A stretch of DNA of 64,000 bases from Rhizobium rosettiformans (GTDB taxonomy: Bacteria; Pseudomonadota; Alphaproteobacteria; Rhizobiales; Rhizobiaceae). The translations under genes were made by a program, and so were the position numbers. The notes below the pieces were generated by a model that worked only from the letters and a program-made list of their open reading frames with translations, had not been told where the DNA came from and searched no databases. Below, piece after piece: positions 17,752 to 27,075 of the stretch. Position 1 is the stretch's first letter, and every line of letters starts with the position of its first letter. The stretch covers positions 1,950,001 through 2,014,000 of the forward strand of contig NZ_CP032405.1 of assembly GCF_016806065.1 (NCBI RefSeq), written 5' to 3'.

Positions 17752-18198
17752 TCATTGAGACCAAGCCGTATAGATACGCAGGCAAATCCGCTCAGCCCGA
17801 CCCAGCGTGCCCTCGTCGACTAAAGTATCTCCGCTACCCGTTTCAGTTTTGCCCGGTTGAACTGTATCCAACGATGGACCAGCACTTAAAGCAGCGAGGA
17901 GGGTGTCCTGCCCATCGAAGAGTGCAAAGTCGGCACTGATCGACACGGGCTTCTCGATGCGATTCGCGACAGCGTATGAAACCTCGATGGCGAACGCACC
18001 GTTGGACAAGAACGACTTAGTTTCTCTGACAGAGAAATTGTTGATCCTGATCTGAGGTGTATCCGCAGACGCCTCTTGGAAGGCAGCCCGCTCGAAACAG
18101 TTGAAGTCGCCGGTCGCCGGAGTTGGCGCAGTCTCCTCTGCTGATGCGGCAAACGCTACAAGACAAGACAGCGAAGCAAGAAGTGGGGCGCGGATCAT
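17752..18198 (-). CDS. Secreted moron-like protein, possible FxLYD-type fold
   Basis: 148 residues with a clear signal peptide (MIRAPLLASLSCLVAFAASAEE, cleavage near residue 20). The mature part has two cysteines (in FNCFE and RICLR), which could form a disulphide in the periplasm. The central strand VSISADFALFDGQDTLLAAL followed by PG and hydrophobic strands resembles the FxLYD beta-sandwich of exported proteins. It is the last gene before attR, outside the conserved Mu-like tail module, the position where lysogenic-conversion genes often sit. Function unknown. A gap of 193 bases separates it from the tail genes, so it may have its own promoter. Confidence 0.6.
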   Translation of the reverse strand: MIRAPLLASLSCLVAFAASAEETAPTPATGDFNCFERAAFQEASADTPQIRINNFSVRETKSFLSNGAFAIEVSYAVANRIEKPVSISADFALFDGQDTLLAALSAGPSLDTVQPGKTETGSGDTLVDEGTLGRAERICLRIYTAWSQ

Positions 18199-18391
18199 GT
18201 CGGCTCCTAGTTAGACAAAGTGGTGAAGGTGGAGTTGTAACGGCGCATCGGCTTCGGCCACAAGTCTAAACCGCAATCAGGATTTGACGTGTCGGCATAT
18301 GACTGAGAAGCGCTTGAAGCCAGTTCACAGACCTGATGAAGCCATTTAGAGAAGCCACAGGCCTACGCCATTTGATGATGGGGCGGCGGGG

Positions 18392-19747
18392 TTAAAGCGG
18401 AAGCTTCTGCAAGAATATGCTTCCGATACGGCATCTGTCAGCGCTCGCCGCAGCCCGCGCCTGCCGGAGCAAAAGTCTCACGGGATCGCCGGAAACATCA
18501 GATATGGTGAAGTCGAAAGACCCGGATGAAACGACATTGCCCATGAAGCCAGTCGCAATTGGCGTAGGAGTTACGTTAGATCCGTTTGTCGCCTTGGTGA
18601 TGAAGACGTCAGTGCCGCCATTGGGATTTCCGGCGAGCGACACATCGCCAAACAGCAGGCGATAGTCCCCAGGCTCAGAGATACCCAAGATAAGAGAGAC
18701 GCGATTGAATGGCGCACCAGTTCCGTCACCGTTTAGCAGAAGCGTGTCGGGCGTAGTCGCCGTGTCAATTGACGCTGTTCCGGCGTGTATCGTGACGCCG
18801 GAAAGCCCGTTGGTCTCTGCAACGTAATTCAGTGGCGGAGTTGGGTCGGGATCTTTTCGCCAGAACTTAGTCTGACGGTTTACGGTTGCGATAGAAAGAG
18901 GCGAAGACGTTGCCGGGTCAAACTCTGCGTAGAACTTAATGCGGCTCTGGCCTGTGTGCTGCCTGACGTAGTAGCGCATAAAGTTCGACTGTTCGTGGGC
19001 ATCGCATGTTATCTGCGCCTGTATCCCGCTCGTCGGGTTTCGCAGTATGACCCCGCTATCAACCGTAATTTTGTCGTTGACTACGATTTGCTCAAATGTC
19101 TCGCCCCCGTCAGTGCTGTACTGCGAGGCGTTCGACAAGATCTCGTGTGATACAAGCACCTCGCTCCAGACCTGATCACTGGAAACAAAGGACATCGCGT
19201 CCCTGAAAATGCCATTCGGCAAGATCTGGCATTCAAACTCGGCGTCAACCTGCGCCGCTCCGGTCACGCCGACAGAGGAACGAGTCAGGCGGAATGTGCC
19301 GCGCTGCTCGCCGCTTGTGGAAACATCGGGGATATGAAGCTCAGATGTTGTCTCGCCGCCGTGGAAACTCATCACCCATTTAGACTCTGCGTTGCTGTAG
19401 AACGCATAATCGCGAGAGCCGAGGTCGAACTCGGACGCGATAATGACACGGTTCACATTATCGTCGTGAGGGCTTTCAACGGAGGGCAGCCCGTAAATTC
19501 CGACCCGCCGCCAAGCATCCCAAGGAGATCCGGTGTCAGTCGCGCCTGAGCCCCCATCATCTTTTATGAACTGGTAAGCGATTGCTCCGGAGACGCCTAA
19601 ATCGGCAACAGCAACCTTTACCCAAAACTCATCGTCGCTGACATACTCGACAGCATACACGCCACCCTTGATCGGGGTATTGCTGAACAAGGGCCAACGC
19701 GGGGGGCGTCGGATCGGAAAGGCCAAAGGCCTGCGGAACCGCGTCAT
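18392..19747 (-). CDS. Putative phage tail/receptor-binding accessory protein
   Basis: 451 residues. I chose the ATG at 19747 because it overlaps the stop of the preceding gene in ATGA (19744-19747). Beta-rich, with Gly/Asn/Thr/Ser-rich repeats and no membrane segment. Residues 320-450 look like a carbohydrate-binding-type jelly-roll end (FDFTISDVSGDPVRLLLRQ). It is the distal member of the fibre operon, which suggests an adhesin or tail-tip decoration. No named family is recognised. Confidence 0.55.
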   Translation of the reverse strand: MTRFRRPLAFPIRRPPRWPLFSNTPIKGGVYAVEYVSDDEFWVKVAVADLGVSGAIAYQFIKDDGGSGATDTGSPWDAWRRVGIYGLPSVESPHDDNVNRVIIASEFDLGSRDYAFYSNAESKWVMSFHGGETTSELHIPDVSTSGEQRGTFRLTRSSVGVTGAAQVDAEFECQILPNGIFRDAMSFVSSDQVWSEVLVSHEILSNASQYSTDGGETFEQIVVNDKITVDSGVILRNPTSGIQAQITCDAHEQSNFMRYYVRQHTGQSRIKFYAEFDPATSSPLSIATVNRQTKFWRKDPDPTPPLNYVAETNGLSGVTIHAGTASIDTATTPDTLLLNGDGTGAPFNRVSLILGISEPGDYRLLFGDVSLAGNPNGGTDVFITKATNGSNVTPTPIATGFMGNVVSSGSFDFTISDVSGDPVRLLLRQARAAASADRCRIGSIFLQKLPL

Positions 19748-20010
19748 GGGTTTGACCACGCCTTCGCCGTTGCCTGATTGAGGTTGTTTTTCACGGCGAT
19801 TTTCACGAAAGGCAAAGCCGAGAAATTGGCGATTGGTCTGGTGATGGTTAGCGTGTCGACCTCGACCCAATCGGCATTTCCATCAACACGTGCAATCACG
19901 GAAAAGGTCGTCAAAGGATCAGCAGCGGATACCTGCACATAGAATTCACCCCCAGGGGTGAAAACTGCGCTCTCTGCCGTAGCAGACGTCGTGTTCAATC
20001 GCTCTGTCAT
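19744..20010 (-). CDS. Small beta-rich tail-associated protein
   Basis: 88 residues; start at the ATG with GGGGA 5 bases upstream. The composition and strand pattern (FYVQVSAADPLTTFSVIARVDGNADWVEVDTL) suggest a single beta domain. It is translationally coupled to the next tail gene. No family is recognised; a small tail-tip or fibre-cap protein is likely from context. Confidence 0.55.
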   Translation of the reverse strand: MTERLNTTSATAESAVFTPGGEFYVQVSAADPLTTFSVIARVDGNADWVEVDTLTITRPIANFSALPFVKIAVKNNLNQATAKAWSNP

Positions 20011-20019
20011 CACATTCCC

Positions 20020-20607
20020 CTAGTTGACCGGCCAAACGACCGCGTTGGCCGCTGCCTTTGCGGCTTCGACTGTTTCAGCGTTGACAATGCTCTGCTTCGT
20101 CGAAAGCCTTGCGGCCTCGATCGCCGCACCAATCTGCAGCCACTGAGCGTTCGCAGTCGCTACGACTTGGGCAACACCAACCAGCGTGCTTGCGGTGATG
20201 CCAATCTCGGCCGCAAGGAGCGGATAGTCTTCGGGATTGGGGTCGACGGCGCTGAGGCACAGCCGCGCCTCCTCCGCTTTTCGGGCATAGGTCATAGCCT
20301 GCCCTGCACCGGGCGTAATGTAGCGATGGCGGTGAGCCTCCGCCTCTGCGTCTACGCCAGCCATAAGCAGGCTCTTGACCTGAACTAAAGATGGCGGTTC
20401 CATGGTCAAGCCATAGGCCCCGAGCACTTCTTGCAAAGCCTGATCTGTCTGCTCGCCTTCGCTATCGCTGGGCCAGCGCGTCGGTGAATGACCAACAGCC
20501 AGGAATGCCTCCATGCGATCATCTGGCACTACTGATCGTCTCTGCTGCGCGCTGTCGAAGATCCTGCCGTCGTCTGACAGCCAAAACCACTTAGCTGGAT
20601 CAAACAT
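20020..20607 (-). CDS. Tail fibre assembly-type protein
   Basis: 195 residues; start at 20607 (MFDPAKWFWLSDDGRIFDSAQQ) gives a natural N terminus and has a GGGGGG run upstream, overlapping the end of the fibre gene by 8 bases. The N-terminal third is like host-range and fibre-assembly proteins that begin with a short phage-specific domain; the C-terminal half (GITASTLVGVAQVVATANAQWLQIGAAIEAAR) is a long helix seen in DUF4376-like fibre chaperones. It directly follows the fibre gene, as tail fibre assembly genes do. Confidence 0.6.
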   Translation of the reverse strand: MFDPAKWFWLSDDGRIFDSAQQRRSVVPDDRMEAFLAVGHSPTRWPSDSEGEQTDQALQEVLGAYGLTMEPPSLVQVKSLLMAGVDAEAEAHRHRYITPGAGQAMTYARKAEEARLCLSAVDPNPEDYPLLAAEIGITASTLVGVAQVVATANAQWLQIGAAIEAARLSTKQSIVNAETVEAAKAAANAVVWPVN

Positions 20608-21877
20608 AGATGCCCCCCGTTCCCGTGGTGCCAGCCTGGTCACCGGGTAAAAAGTTGACGCCAGCACCAGCCGTGTTGATGACGCCGTTCATATTGACGT
20701 CAAACCGTTTGCCGCCATTCGCCCCTGTGAAAGTGGTGGCAAGGACAGTCGCTCTTCCACCGCGCACTCTCAAAAATGTTTCTTGGTTGAAGCCAGGTCC
20801 CATCTGTACCGTCGCGGGGTCGGAGAACGCGGCCCCCGAAAATATTCCGCCCATAGAGACATCAATACCGATCGGTGACGAGCGCATGAATTTGATGGTG
20901 CCCCCCCACGAAAGCTGCCCCCCATCTAAAATTCCAATATGAGCAAAGCCGAGATGATAAACGACAGGATCAAGCTCGCAATTTTTCAATAGGCCTGATG
21001 AACCGACCCCGACCAACAATCCGTTCGACGTGATGTCTGTGGTTATTCCGTTTCGGATTTTAATCCCCTCGACCCGAAATCCAGGGCAGTAATCCAAGCG
21101 GATTGCATTGATTTGGCTGCCGCCGACCACATAGTTTTGCGGCGCAGCCGGGTCGCCCCTCAGAATTAAGTTAGCAATGCCGCCGATCGTGCAGCCATCG
21201 TAGTTGCCCGCATTACCCAGCTGAATGACGGTGCTTTGCGCACCTGTGTTGAAACGGCGCAAGGCATAGCTTGCTGCTGCGTTAATGGTGGCAAAGGCAG
21301 CCGCCGCAGTGTTCGCAGAGCCATCATTGTTGTCGTTGCCGTCAGTTCGTACAAAGATTGTGGTTGTGCCTGGCGATGAGCTCAGGAACTGGGTCATTGC
21401 AGGGCTCAAAAGTTGGAAGGAGCCTGCATCGTAGATCGCAGCAATCTTGTCGCCGGCTTTGTAATCGAACCTCGCCAACGCACCTCCGCCTTGACGGGTC
21501 AACGGCACAGCGCCAAGGCCGTCGACGTTGATTGTCGTGGCACCTGCACAATCAGCTGCAGCTTTGAAACGAATGATCAGACCACTCGCGTAGCTAACGG
21601 GTGCGGGCGACAGTGCAAGCGTGAGAGCCGTAGCAGATCCGCCCGCCGCTGCGAAGTTCATGCGGCTGGACTGTATCGCCTTGGCGAGTTGTGACCAATC
21701 ATCGGGCGACGGATCCATGCCGGTCGATTCGACTACATAAAGGATTTCTTCCTGGGTCATGTTCAGCCAGAGAGCTTTAACCTCTGTTCCCTCCTGACCT
21801 AGAACCAGATCCTCATCACGAAAGCCCCTGCGACCTGTTCCGATATCAATTGTACCGGCACCATTGATGCGATCCAT
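20600..21877 (-). CDS. Phage tail fibre protein
   Basis: 425 residues. The N-terminal 75 residues (GTEVKALWLNMTQEEILYVVESTGM...DDWSQLAKAIQ) match the baseplate-attachment end of many tail fibres. Residues 80-165 form a small adaptor. From 170 on (GTTTIFVRTDGNDNNDG, INAAASYALRRF, then repeated NLILRGDP / FRVEGIKIRNG strands) the pattern is a right-handed beta-helix, likely the host-binding shaft. It overlaps the gp48-like gene by one base (TGATGG). Confidence 0.8.
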   Translation of the reverse strand: MDRINGAGTIDIGTGRRGFRDEDLVLGQEGTEVKALWLNMTQEEILYVVESTGMDPSPDDWSQLAKAIQSSRMNFAAAGGSATALTLALSPAPVSYASGLIIRFKAAADCAGATTINVDGLGAVPLTRQGGGALARFDYKAGDKIAAIYDAGSFQLLSPAMTQFLSSSPGTTTIFVRTDGNDNNDGSANTAAAAFATINAAASYALRRFNTGAQSTVIQLGNAGNYDGCTIGGIANLILRGDPAAPQNYVVGGSQINAIRLDYCPGFRVEGIKIRNGITTDITSNGLLVGVGSSGLLKNCELDPVVYHLGFAHIGILDGGQLSWGGTIKFMRSSPIGIDVSMGGIFSGAAFSDPATVQMGPGFNQETFLRVRGGRATVLATTFTGANGGKRFDVNMNGVINTAGAGVNFLPGDQAGTTGTGGIYV

Positions 21878-22473
21878 CAGGACCCTCCATAGGAAAAAAC
21901 GACCAGGGTGTGAGAGGGCTTCAACCGCCGGATCTCACACTCGATCGAGGACACGGCAAAGGAGCCGAGGCTATGGCCAGCGCGGCTCGCTCCGGCCTTG
22001 AAGTTCACGACGGTCACAAGACCAGGAATGTTAACCCGCCAGACGAACTGACAGCCTTCGGGCCTCAACCGCTGTCCGGCCCGCAAGCCGCCGGCCCTTG
22101 ATGGCCAGAACTCATCGATCGTGATTTCCACGCCGAGGCGGGATGCAAGAGCCACGAAATAGGGGACCGACTGGCCGCCGCGCGCGGTCCAGCGCTGATG
22201 CGCAAGCCGCTGGCGCTGGGCGACATTGAGATCGCCCTGATCGCGGCCGCACGGGTCAGGGCCGAGGCACCGCTCGAAATCCGTCAGCAGCAGGTTTGCC
22301 TTCCTCGGATCGGTCTCATCCATCAGGGCTTCCGCGCCGACCTCGACATCGTGCAGGGCAAGGCCAATGCCAGCGAGAATGGCGTCGAGGATCCCGCCAC
22401 GCTTTCCGAGCGCCCAGCCCGGCGCGACCTTGGCAATCAGACTGCGCGTGATGGCTTGAGGGGTGCGCGTCAT
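21877..22473 (-). CDS. Baseplate wedge protein, Mu gp48 / DUF2313 family
   Basis: 198 residues from the ATG at 22473, which overlaps the stop of the gp47-like gene in ATGA. Features of the family: an N-terminal helical segment with LLTDFERCLGP, GGQSVPYFVALASRLGVEI, and a hydrophobic C terminus. Homologues connect the baseplate to fibres in contractile tails (P2 gpI equivalents). Confidence 0.8.
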   Translation of the reverse strand: MTRTPQAITRSLIAKVAPGWALGKRGGILDAILAGIGLALHDVEVGAEALMDETDPRKANLLLTDFERCLGPDPCGRDQGDLNVAQRQRLAHQRWTARGGQSVPYFVALASRLGVEITIDEFWPSRAGGLRAGQRLRPEGCQFVWRVNIPGLVTVVNFKAGASRAGHSLGSFAVSSIECEIRRLKPSHTLVVFSYGGS

Positions 22474-23612
22474 GCCGGCACCCATGTAATGGTGCCAGGG
22501 ATCGGATAGTGTGTGGACCCCAGCGTGTATCGATCGGCCGGCACCGTCAGGTCATGGGCATATTCGCCGTCGGCAGCCGAGATCGCCTCGGAGATCCGGC
22601 TGGGCTCGATGGTGGCTCCGATCGGGCTTTCGTTGCCGGTATCATCCTCGTCGCCGATGGTCGCGATGAAGCGATTGAAGGCTTGCTCGACGGCAGACCT
22701 GGTAGAGGCCACATCGGGTCGCAGCCGCACAGAGATCGGGACAGCCGTCAGGACGCCCGGCACGACGATCACACGCGCTGTCACCGGCCGCACGCCGAGC
22801 AGACTGCCGAACTCGCCCAGATGCGCTTGAATACGATCAATCTCTTCCGTGGTCGGCACGCGGGCAGAGCCATCGTCATCCCGCATGATGACGACGACAG
22901 CGAGCGAGCCGCGACCGATCCATTCCGGGATGACCTTGATGGCCAGAGCATCGGCCACTTCGCGCACCCATGTCGGATAGTCAAAGCCCGCGCCGCCATG
23001 AGCCGGCTGGCGGATACGCTGCAGATAGGCAGCCTTGATCTCCTCCGGCGTCATTTCGTCCGCGCCGCCCAGGAAAGCCGTCGAGACCGTAACACGCGTA
23101 ATGCCGGCGACAACGGCGACCGTCGATAGCTGGACGCCGGCCGGCAGATTGCCCGACGCGCCGGCGCTGACGGCAATGGCTGGCATGGTCGCAACACCGG
23201 CACCTGAGATCGTCGCGCCAGCGGTGGTTTCAAACAAGATCCCGTCACTTGCCGAAAGCGCGATACCGGAAGGCAGCACTGTGCCAGGCGCACCCTCAAT
23301 CAGCACTGCACCAACAGCTTTGATTGCGCCGCGCTCATCGACACCCCAGATGCCGGCATGTCGTCGGATCATGGTTTCATCGTCGGCGCTGTCGGGCATG
23401 TATTGCCGAGCCCACCACGCCTGATGATCATGCAACTCGCGGATTTCGGCAGAGACTGGGGCAATGACCTGAAAGAAGACGCCGAAGCGCTCTCGAAGTG
23501 CCTTTGAAAGCTTGCGCGGATCTGCGTCCGCACGAACAGTCAGGATGCCCGCCTCTATACCGGAGGCGATGCGCTCGAAGATCGCCTGCGCTCGTGAAAT
23601 GGGCCAGACCAT
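22470..23612 (-). CDS. Baseplate protein J-like, Mu gp47
   Basis: 380 residues with the baseplate J core: SADDETMIRRHAGIWGV, GTVLPSGIALSASDGILFETT, GGADEMTPEEIKAAYLQRIRQPAHGGAGFDYPTWVREV. It forms the baseplate wedge rim of contractile tails. It overlaps its upstream partner gp46 by one base. Confidence 0.9.
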   Translation of the reverse strand: MVWPISRAQAIFERIASGIEAGILTVRADADPRKLSKALRERFGVFFQVIAPVSAEIRELHDHQAWWARQYMPDSADDETMIRRHAGIWGVDERGAIKAVGAVLIEGAPGTVLPSGIALSASDGILFETTAGATISGAGVATMPAIAVSAGASGNLPAGVQLSTVAVVAGITRVTVSTAFLGGADEMTPEEIKAAYLQRIRQPAHGGAGFDYPTWVREVADALAIKVIPEWIGRGSLAVVVIMRDDDGSARVPTTEEIDRIQAHLGEFGSLLGVRPVTARVIVVPGVLTAVPISVRLRPDVASTRSAVEQAFNRFIATIGDEDDTGNESPIGATIEPSRISEAISAADGEYAHDLTVPADRYTLGSTHYPIPGTITWVPA

Positions 23613-24073
23613 CAGCCGTCCACCCGCTTTGTCATCGACAGGGTGACATCCTCGACCATTGTGCGAAAGCCAAGAACCTCAGGCCGAAGCCACGCCACTT
23701 CGATCTCAGCCGGCTTGCCGGTGACTTCGATCGCCCAATCGAGCGCCTCTTCCAGATGGAATTCGCAGAGCAGCCGGGTGGTCTCGGTCTCCTTGGCGCG
23801 TTCCAGCTGCCAGAGCTTGGAGCCGCTATGCCGTCCTGATGTCTCAAAGGCGTCGGCAATCGCGCCGCGTCGTTCGGAGAAGTTGGCTGGCGCCAGAAAC
23901 TGAGAGCGCCCTTCCGGCAAGGGATCATCGACATCAGCCCGCCGATCGAGCCCGATCGAGACCAGCATCGACGACACGGGCGTGGTATCGATCAAGAGAT
24001 CGAGATCGTCGCCGAGCGTCACGTCGCAGCGGCGGCTTTCCGGGTCATAAGTGAGAGCGAGATCGCAAAACAT
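23612..24073 (-). CDS. Baseplate wedge protein, Mu gp46 family
   Basis: 153 residues matching the GP46/gpW-type baseplate proteins: a beta-rich N terminus (MFCDLALTYDPESRRCDVTLGDD), a GSKLWQLERAKET signature around residue 84, and a C-terminal WLRPEVLGF. The upstream intergenic spacer (24074-24134) contains one of the prophage hairpins. Confidence 0.85.
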   Translation of the reverse strand: MFCDLALTYDPESRRCDVTLGDDLDLLIDTTPVSSMLVSIGLDRRADVDDPLPEGRSQFLAPANFSERRGAIADAFETSGRHSGSKLWQLERAKETETTRLLCEFHLEEALDWAIEVTGKPAEIEVAWLRPEVLGFRTMVEDVTLSMTKRVDG

Positions 24074-24080
24074 GGAGGCG

Positions 24081-24127
24081 AAGCTATCGCGCGCGCGCGG
24101 CGTCGATCATGCCCGCAGAGGCTGGCG
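24081..24127 (-). repeat. Prophage hairpin repeat, imperfect copy 1
   Basis: TGCCCGC (24110-24116) pairs imperfectly with GCTGGCG across AGAG. It is preceded by the shared sequence AAGCTATCGCGCGCGCG at 24081 and CGATCATGCCCGC. The same two blocks occur together at 29405-29452. It lies just after the stop of the spike gene (24135) on the - strand, so it may be a terminator or mRNA-processing site. Confidence 0.5.
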
Positions 24128-24134
24128 GTGATAA

Positions 24135-24641
24135 CTAAACGGGCGGACCAGAAACCCCAGGCGGTGCAGACACGTGACCGTGGTCTTTCCCAATGTTTTT
24201 TCCATCGTGCGTGAATGTGCCACCAACGATCGCGACACCATCAGGCGTGACCATGAATGACACGTCACCAACCTTCAGGGAAATCGAGCTGGCAGCAACA
24301 ATCTCGATGCCGCCGCTCGCTCGGCCCACGACCCTGTCGCCACCCTTAGTGTAGAAGCCGACATCGCCCTTGCCGAGGCCGCCCATTCGGCTGGACGGAT
24401 TGGCGATCGGCAGGAGGACGATATCGCCCTCATCGCCGCCCAGCGCCAATGCGATGCCGAGCGCTCCGTCTTCAGGCGCGCTCGACGAAATCCCGTATTG
24501 CTGCAGGACCTCGACATCGGTGCGCCAGACACCATCAGCGACCTCGATCGAGGCGGTCTGGGTCTCTCCGTCATCCTTGATGTCCTTGACGGTGACGCGG
24601 CGCGCCATGCCCCGGATCTTGTCGATGATCTCCTTGGTCAT
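24135..24641 (-). CDS. Baseplate spike (membrane-piercing), Mu gp45 family
   Basis: 168 residues. An OB-type N terminus is followed by a beta-helical shaft (GGIEIVAASSISLKVGDVSFMVTPDG) and the apex segment HDGKNIGKDHGHVSAPPG, whose H-x-H is the metal-binding tip known in this family. Punctures the outer membrane during injection. It starts in ATGA with the gp44 stop. Confidence 0.88.
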   Translation of the reverse strand: MTKEIIDKIRGMARRVTVKDIKDDGETQTASIEVADGVWRTDVEVLQQYGISSSAPEDGALGIALALGGDEGDIVLLPIANPSSRMGGLGKGDVGFYTKGGDRVVGRASGGIEIVAASSISLKVGDVSFMVTPDGVAIVGGTFTHDGKNIGKDHGHVSAPPGVSGPPV

Positions 24642-25831
24642 AGGGCCTCCGCCGTCGCATCCATGCCCCCCGCACGCTTGGCGGTCTTGGCCGACTTGTT
24701 GGTCCGCCGATCGCCGACGGGTGCCTTGTCGAAGGCCTCAGGGCTTTCATATCCAAGCTCGGTCACGATGCCAGCCGCGTCTTCCAGAAACTTGACCTGG
24801 GAAATCAGCAGGTCGCGGTAGACGCCGAGGAAAGCATCCGAGACCGCCGCGATCTGGTTGACCGTCCACGGCTCACCGGCAATCGTGTGGCCCTTCATCG
24901 TGTGGGTGAACTGCTCGCCCTCGGCGCGCGCGGTGCGCATACGCCAGTCTGCTTCGTCCTGGGCCGAGACATTGTCGGCCTTCGATCGGGCCAGGTGCAC
25001 GATCGGGCGATGGCGGGTGATCTCTTCGTCCCGCGCCCTGCCGGTCGCCACCGTGCCCTTACGCTCCTTCTCTGTCGCCGAGCCGTCGCCGTCTTCCCGG
25101 CTCTCAGATGCAATCGGCTCGGCCGTCGAATCAAGCGCTGCGGATCCGCGTGCCTTGCCAGCTTTTTCGCCCTGGCCACGGACGATAGTCTCGCTATAGC
25201 GCCCTTCGTGACTGAAGCTGCCACGCGAGTAGAGCACGTTTCCGGGATAGCGCAGTTCGACCGGCGCCCTGGTCTGGCCCGTGCGGGTGATGATAATCCC
25301 GCCGATACCATCGGAGAGCACAAGGGCGTGACGAGATCTCGCTCCCTTCTCGATGGCGGAAAACGCGGTCTCTGCGAGATCGATGCCGTAGCGGCTGAAC
25401 GGCTCACCGGTGTCGATCTCGGAGCGCACGGATAGTCCATAGGGTGCCGCAATCCGCCGCGCCGCCTCTTCCAGCTTGACGTTGAAGAACTCGGCTTCAT
25501 TGGCCATGGCCGCCCCGTCGATCAGGTCGCCTGTGACATCCCTGCCGCTGACAACAATCGAGGCCTGTCGATCGCCGCTATCAGGATCGACCCGTTCGAC
25601 GAAGCCCTTCAGGACCAGCCGTCGCCCGATCCGGATCTCGACGGCCGGGCCCGGCCGAAGCTCTCGCACGGCAGCGTTCGTCGCAAAGGGCAGAGAACGG
25701 CGCGAGCGCACCTTGTCCCGGAAGGTGAAGCTGAAGGCTCCTGAAAAGTCCTTCAGGTCGCGGGTCACCTCGGCCGAGACCCACTGGTCATAGGCGACGC
25801 CATCAATTGATAGCTTGATGCTCTTGGCCAT
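24638..25831 (-). CDS. Baseplate hub protein, Mu gp44 family
   Basis: 397 residues. The N-terminal half has the hub beta-barrels (SIDGVAYDQWVSAEVTRDLKDFSGAFSFTFRD, VVSGRDVTGDLIDG); the middle (ETIVRGQGEKAG) is a family signature. Equivalent to P2 gpD and Mu gp44, the hub on which the spike sits. A charged insert, EREDGDGSATEKERKGT-like, occurs around residues 240-262. Confidence 0.88.
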   Translation of the reverse strand: MAKSIKLSIDGVAYDQWVSAEVTRDLKDFSGAFSFTFRDKVRSRRSLPFATNAAVRELRPGPAVEIRIGRRLVLKGFVERVDPDSGDRQASIVVSGRDVTGDLIDGAAMANEAEFFNVKLEEAARRIAAPYGLSVRSEIDTGEPFSRYGIDLAETAFSAIEKGARSRHALVLSDGIGGIIITRTGQTRAPVELRYPGNVLYSRGSFSHEGRYSETIVRGQGEKAGKARGSAALDSTAEPIASESREDGDGSATEKERKGTVATGRARDEEITRHRPIVHLARSKADNVSAQDEADWRMRTARAEGEQFTHTMKGHTIAGEPWTVNQIAAVSDAFLGVYRDLLISQVKFLEDAAGIVTELGYESPEAFDKAPVGDRRTNKSAKTAKRAGGMDATAEAL

Positions 25832-27075
25832 CAGCGGATCTCCAGCGCCTCGATGGTGGAGCCCTCCATGAAGGCCGGGTGACGAGGCCGGTTGCGCGAC
25901 ACGATGTCGAGATAGACCGCTTCGATCTGGCCCGGTGTGTCACCCGCGATATGCTGGGCCACCTGCCAGGCGTCATGCTCGCGATCGGCTGAGAAGACCA
26001 GCACGTCGGGCAGTCGGCCGACCACCTCGTTAATCTCAACGACCACGGCGGAAGAGACCCGCCGCGCTGCCCGGATCAACTCGGAGGTCGAGGCCTGGTA
26101 GGTCTCCGACCCCAGCACCTCCGCCCGATCAGCCAGCTCCGCCAGCGCCGTTGTGACAGTGGTCCGGTAGGCGGTTGCCTCCCGCCTCGAGGCGAAGTCG
26201 GCATAGTCCGCCTGGCGTGCCGCCGCCGCCAGAAACTGGGCGGCAACCGCCGACAGAAGAGCCGCATCCACATCCGACGGCGCGGTCGGGATTGCAGCCA
26301 TCAACCGGCTCGCAATGCCGGTGGCGACCGCGATCTTTGCGAGAGCCGTCGCAGGTGCCGCTGTCTCGATGGCCGGCGCCACGGCCGGCTGCTCGGATAC
26401 CGCAGAGAGGACAGCGACGGCCTTGCCGATCCATGGCCCGAAGGTCGCAGGCGTTTGAGGCGAAGAGGCGGAGAGAAGCGCCCGGATCTCCGGCAGGAGT
26501 CGGGCACCCTCGGAAGGAGGCGTAACGGCGCTGGCAGCTTCGTTGACAATCCGGACGGTCCGACGAACAGCAGCACCCCGCGCAGTCGAGATCACCCGCG
26601 AGCCGACAAGGTTGATGAGACCTTGCGCGGCCGCAATCAGGCCGGTCACGCCGGCACCAAGACCGGAGAGGATCTGCGCCAGGCCGCCGCCAGACTGGAC
26701 GCGCTTCAGGCGCACATTGATGCGGGCGACGCGCAGCTCGCGAGCCGAGAAGGCGATGCTGGCAGGTTCCTCCAGGATCACCGACATCGGCCCCAGCCAG
26801 GGATGCATCAGCTGACCGGGTCCGGGTGTTTCAAAGGCTCTTTGAAGGGCCTTCACCTGGGCCTTGTAATCGTCTCCAATGACGAGCGCATCGACCGTGA
26901 TCACCGAAGGCAACACGCCGAAGTCGTCATATGCCGCAGCATCGACACCGGGAAAGAGATACTCCAGCACCCGCCGACCGTGCTCGCTGGATGTATCTAG
27001 GAAGTGCAGCGTGAGGCCCCGGTACAATCCAGGCACCAGACCGGGGAGTGCGTCCAAGCTATCGATCCGCATCAA
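25831..27075 (-). CDS. DNA circularisation/tail protein, Mu gp43 (gpN) family
   Basis: 414 residues. The N-terminal domain (GLTLHFLDTSSEHGRRVLEYLFPG, YDDFGVLPSVITVDALVIGDDY, GPGQLMHPWLGPMSVIL) is the DNA-circulation N domain shared with Mu gpN; the rest is Ala-rich helical. It is a structural baseplate component. The start overlaps the tape measure stop in ATGA. Confidence 0.88.
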   Translation of the reverse strand: MMRIDSLDALPGLVPGLYRGLTLHFLDTSSEHGRRVLEYLFPGVDAAAYDDFGVLPSVITVDALVIGDDYKAQVKALQRAFETPGPGQLMHPWLGPMSVILEEPASIAFSARELRVARINVRLKRVQSGGGLAQILSGLGAGVTGLIAAAQGLINLVGSRVISTARGAAVRRTVRIVNEAASAVTPPSEGARLLPEIRALLSASSPQTPATFGPWIGKAVAVLSAVSEQPAVAPAIETAAPATALAKIAVATGIASRLMAAIPTAPSDVDAALLSAVAAQFLAAAARQADYADFASRREATAYRTTVTTALAELADRAEVLGSETYQASTSELIRAARRVSSAVVVEINEVVGRLPDVLVFSADREHDAWQVAQHIAGDTPGQIEAVYLDIVSRNRPRHPAFMEGSTIEALEIR

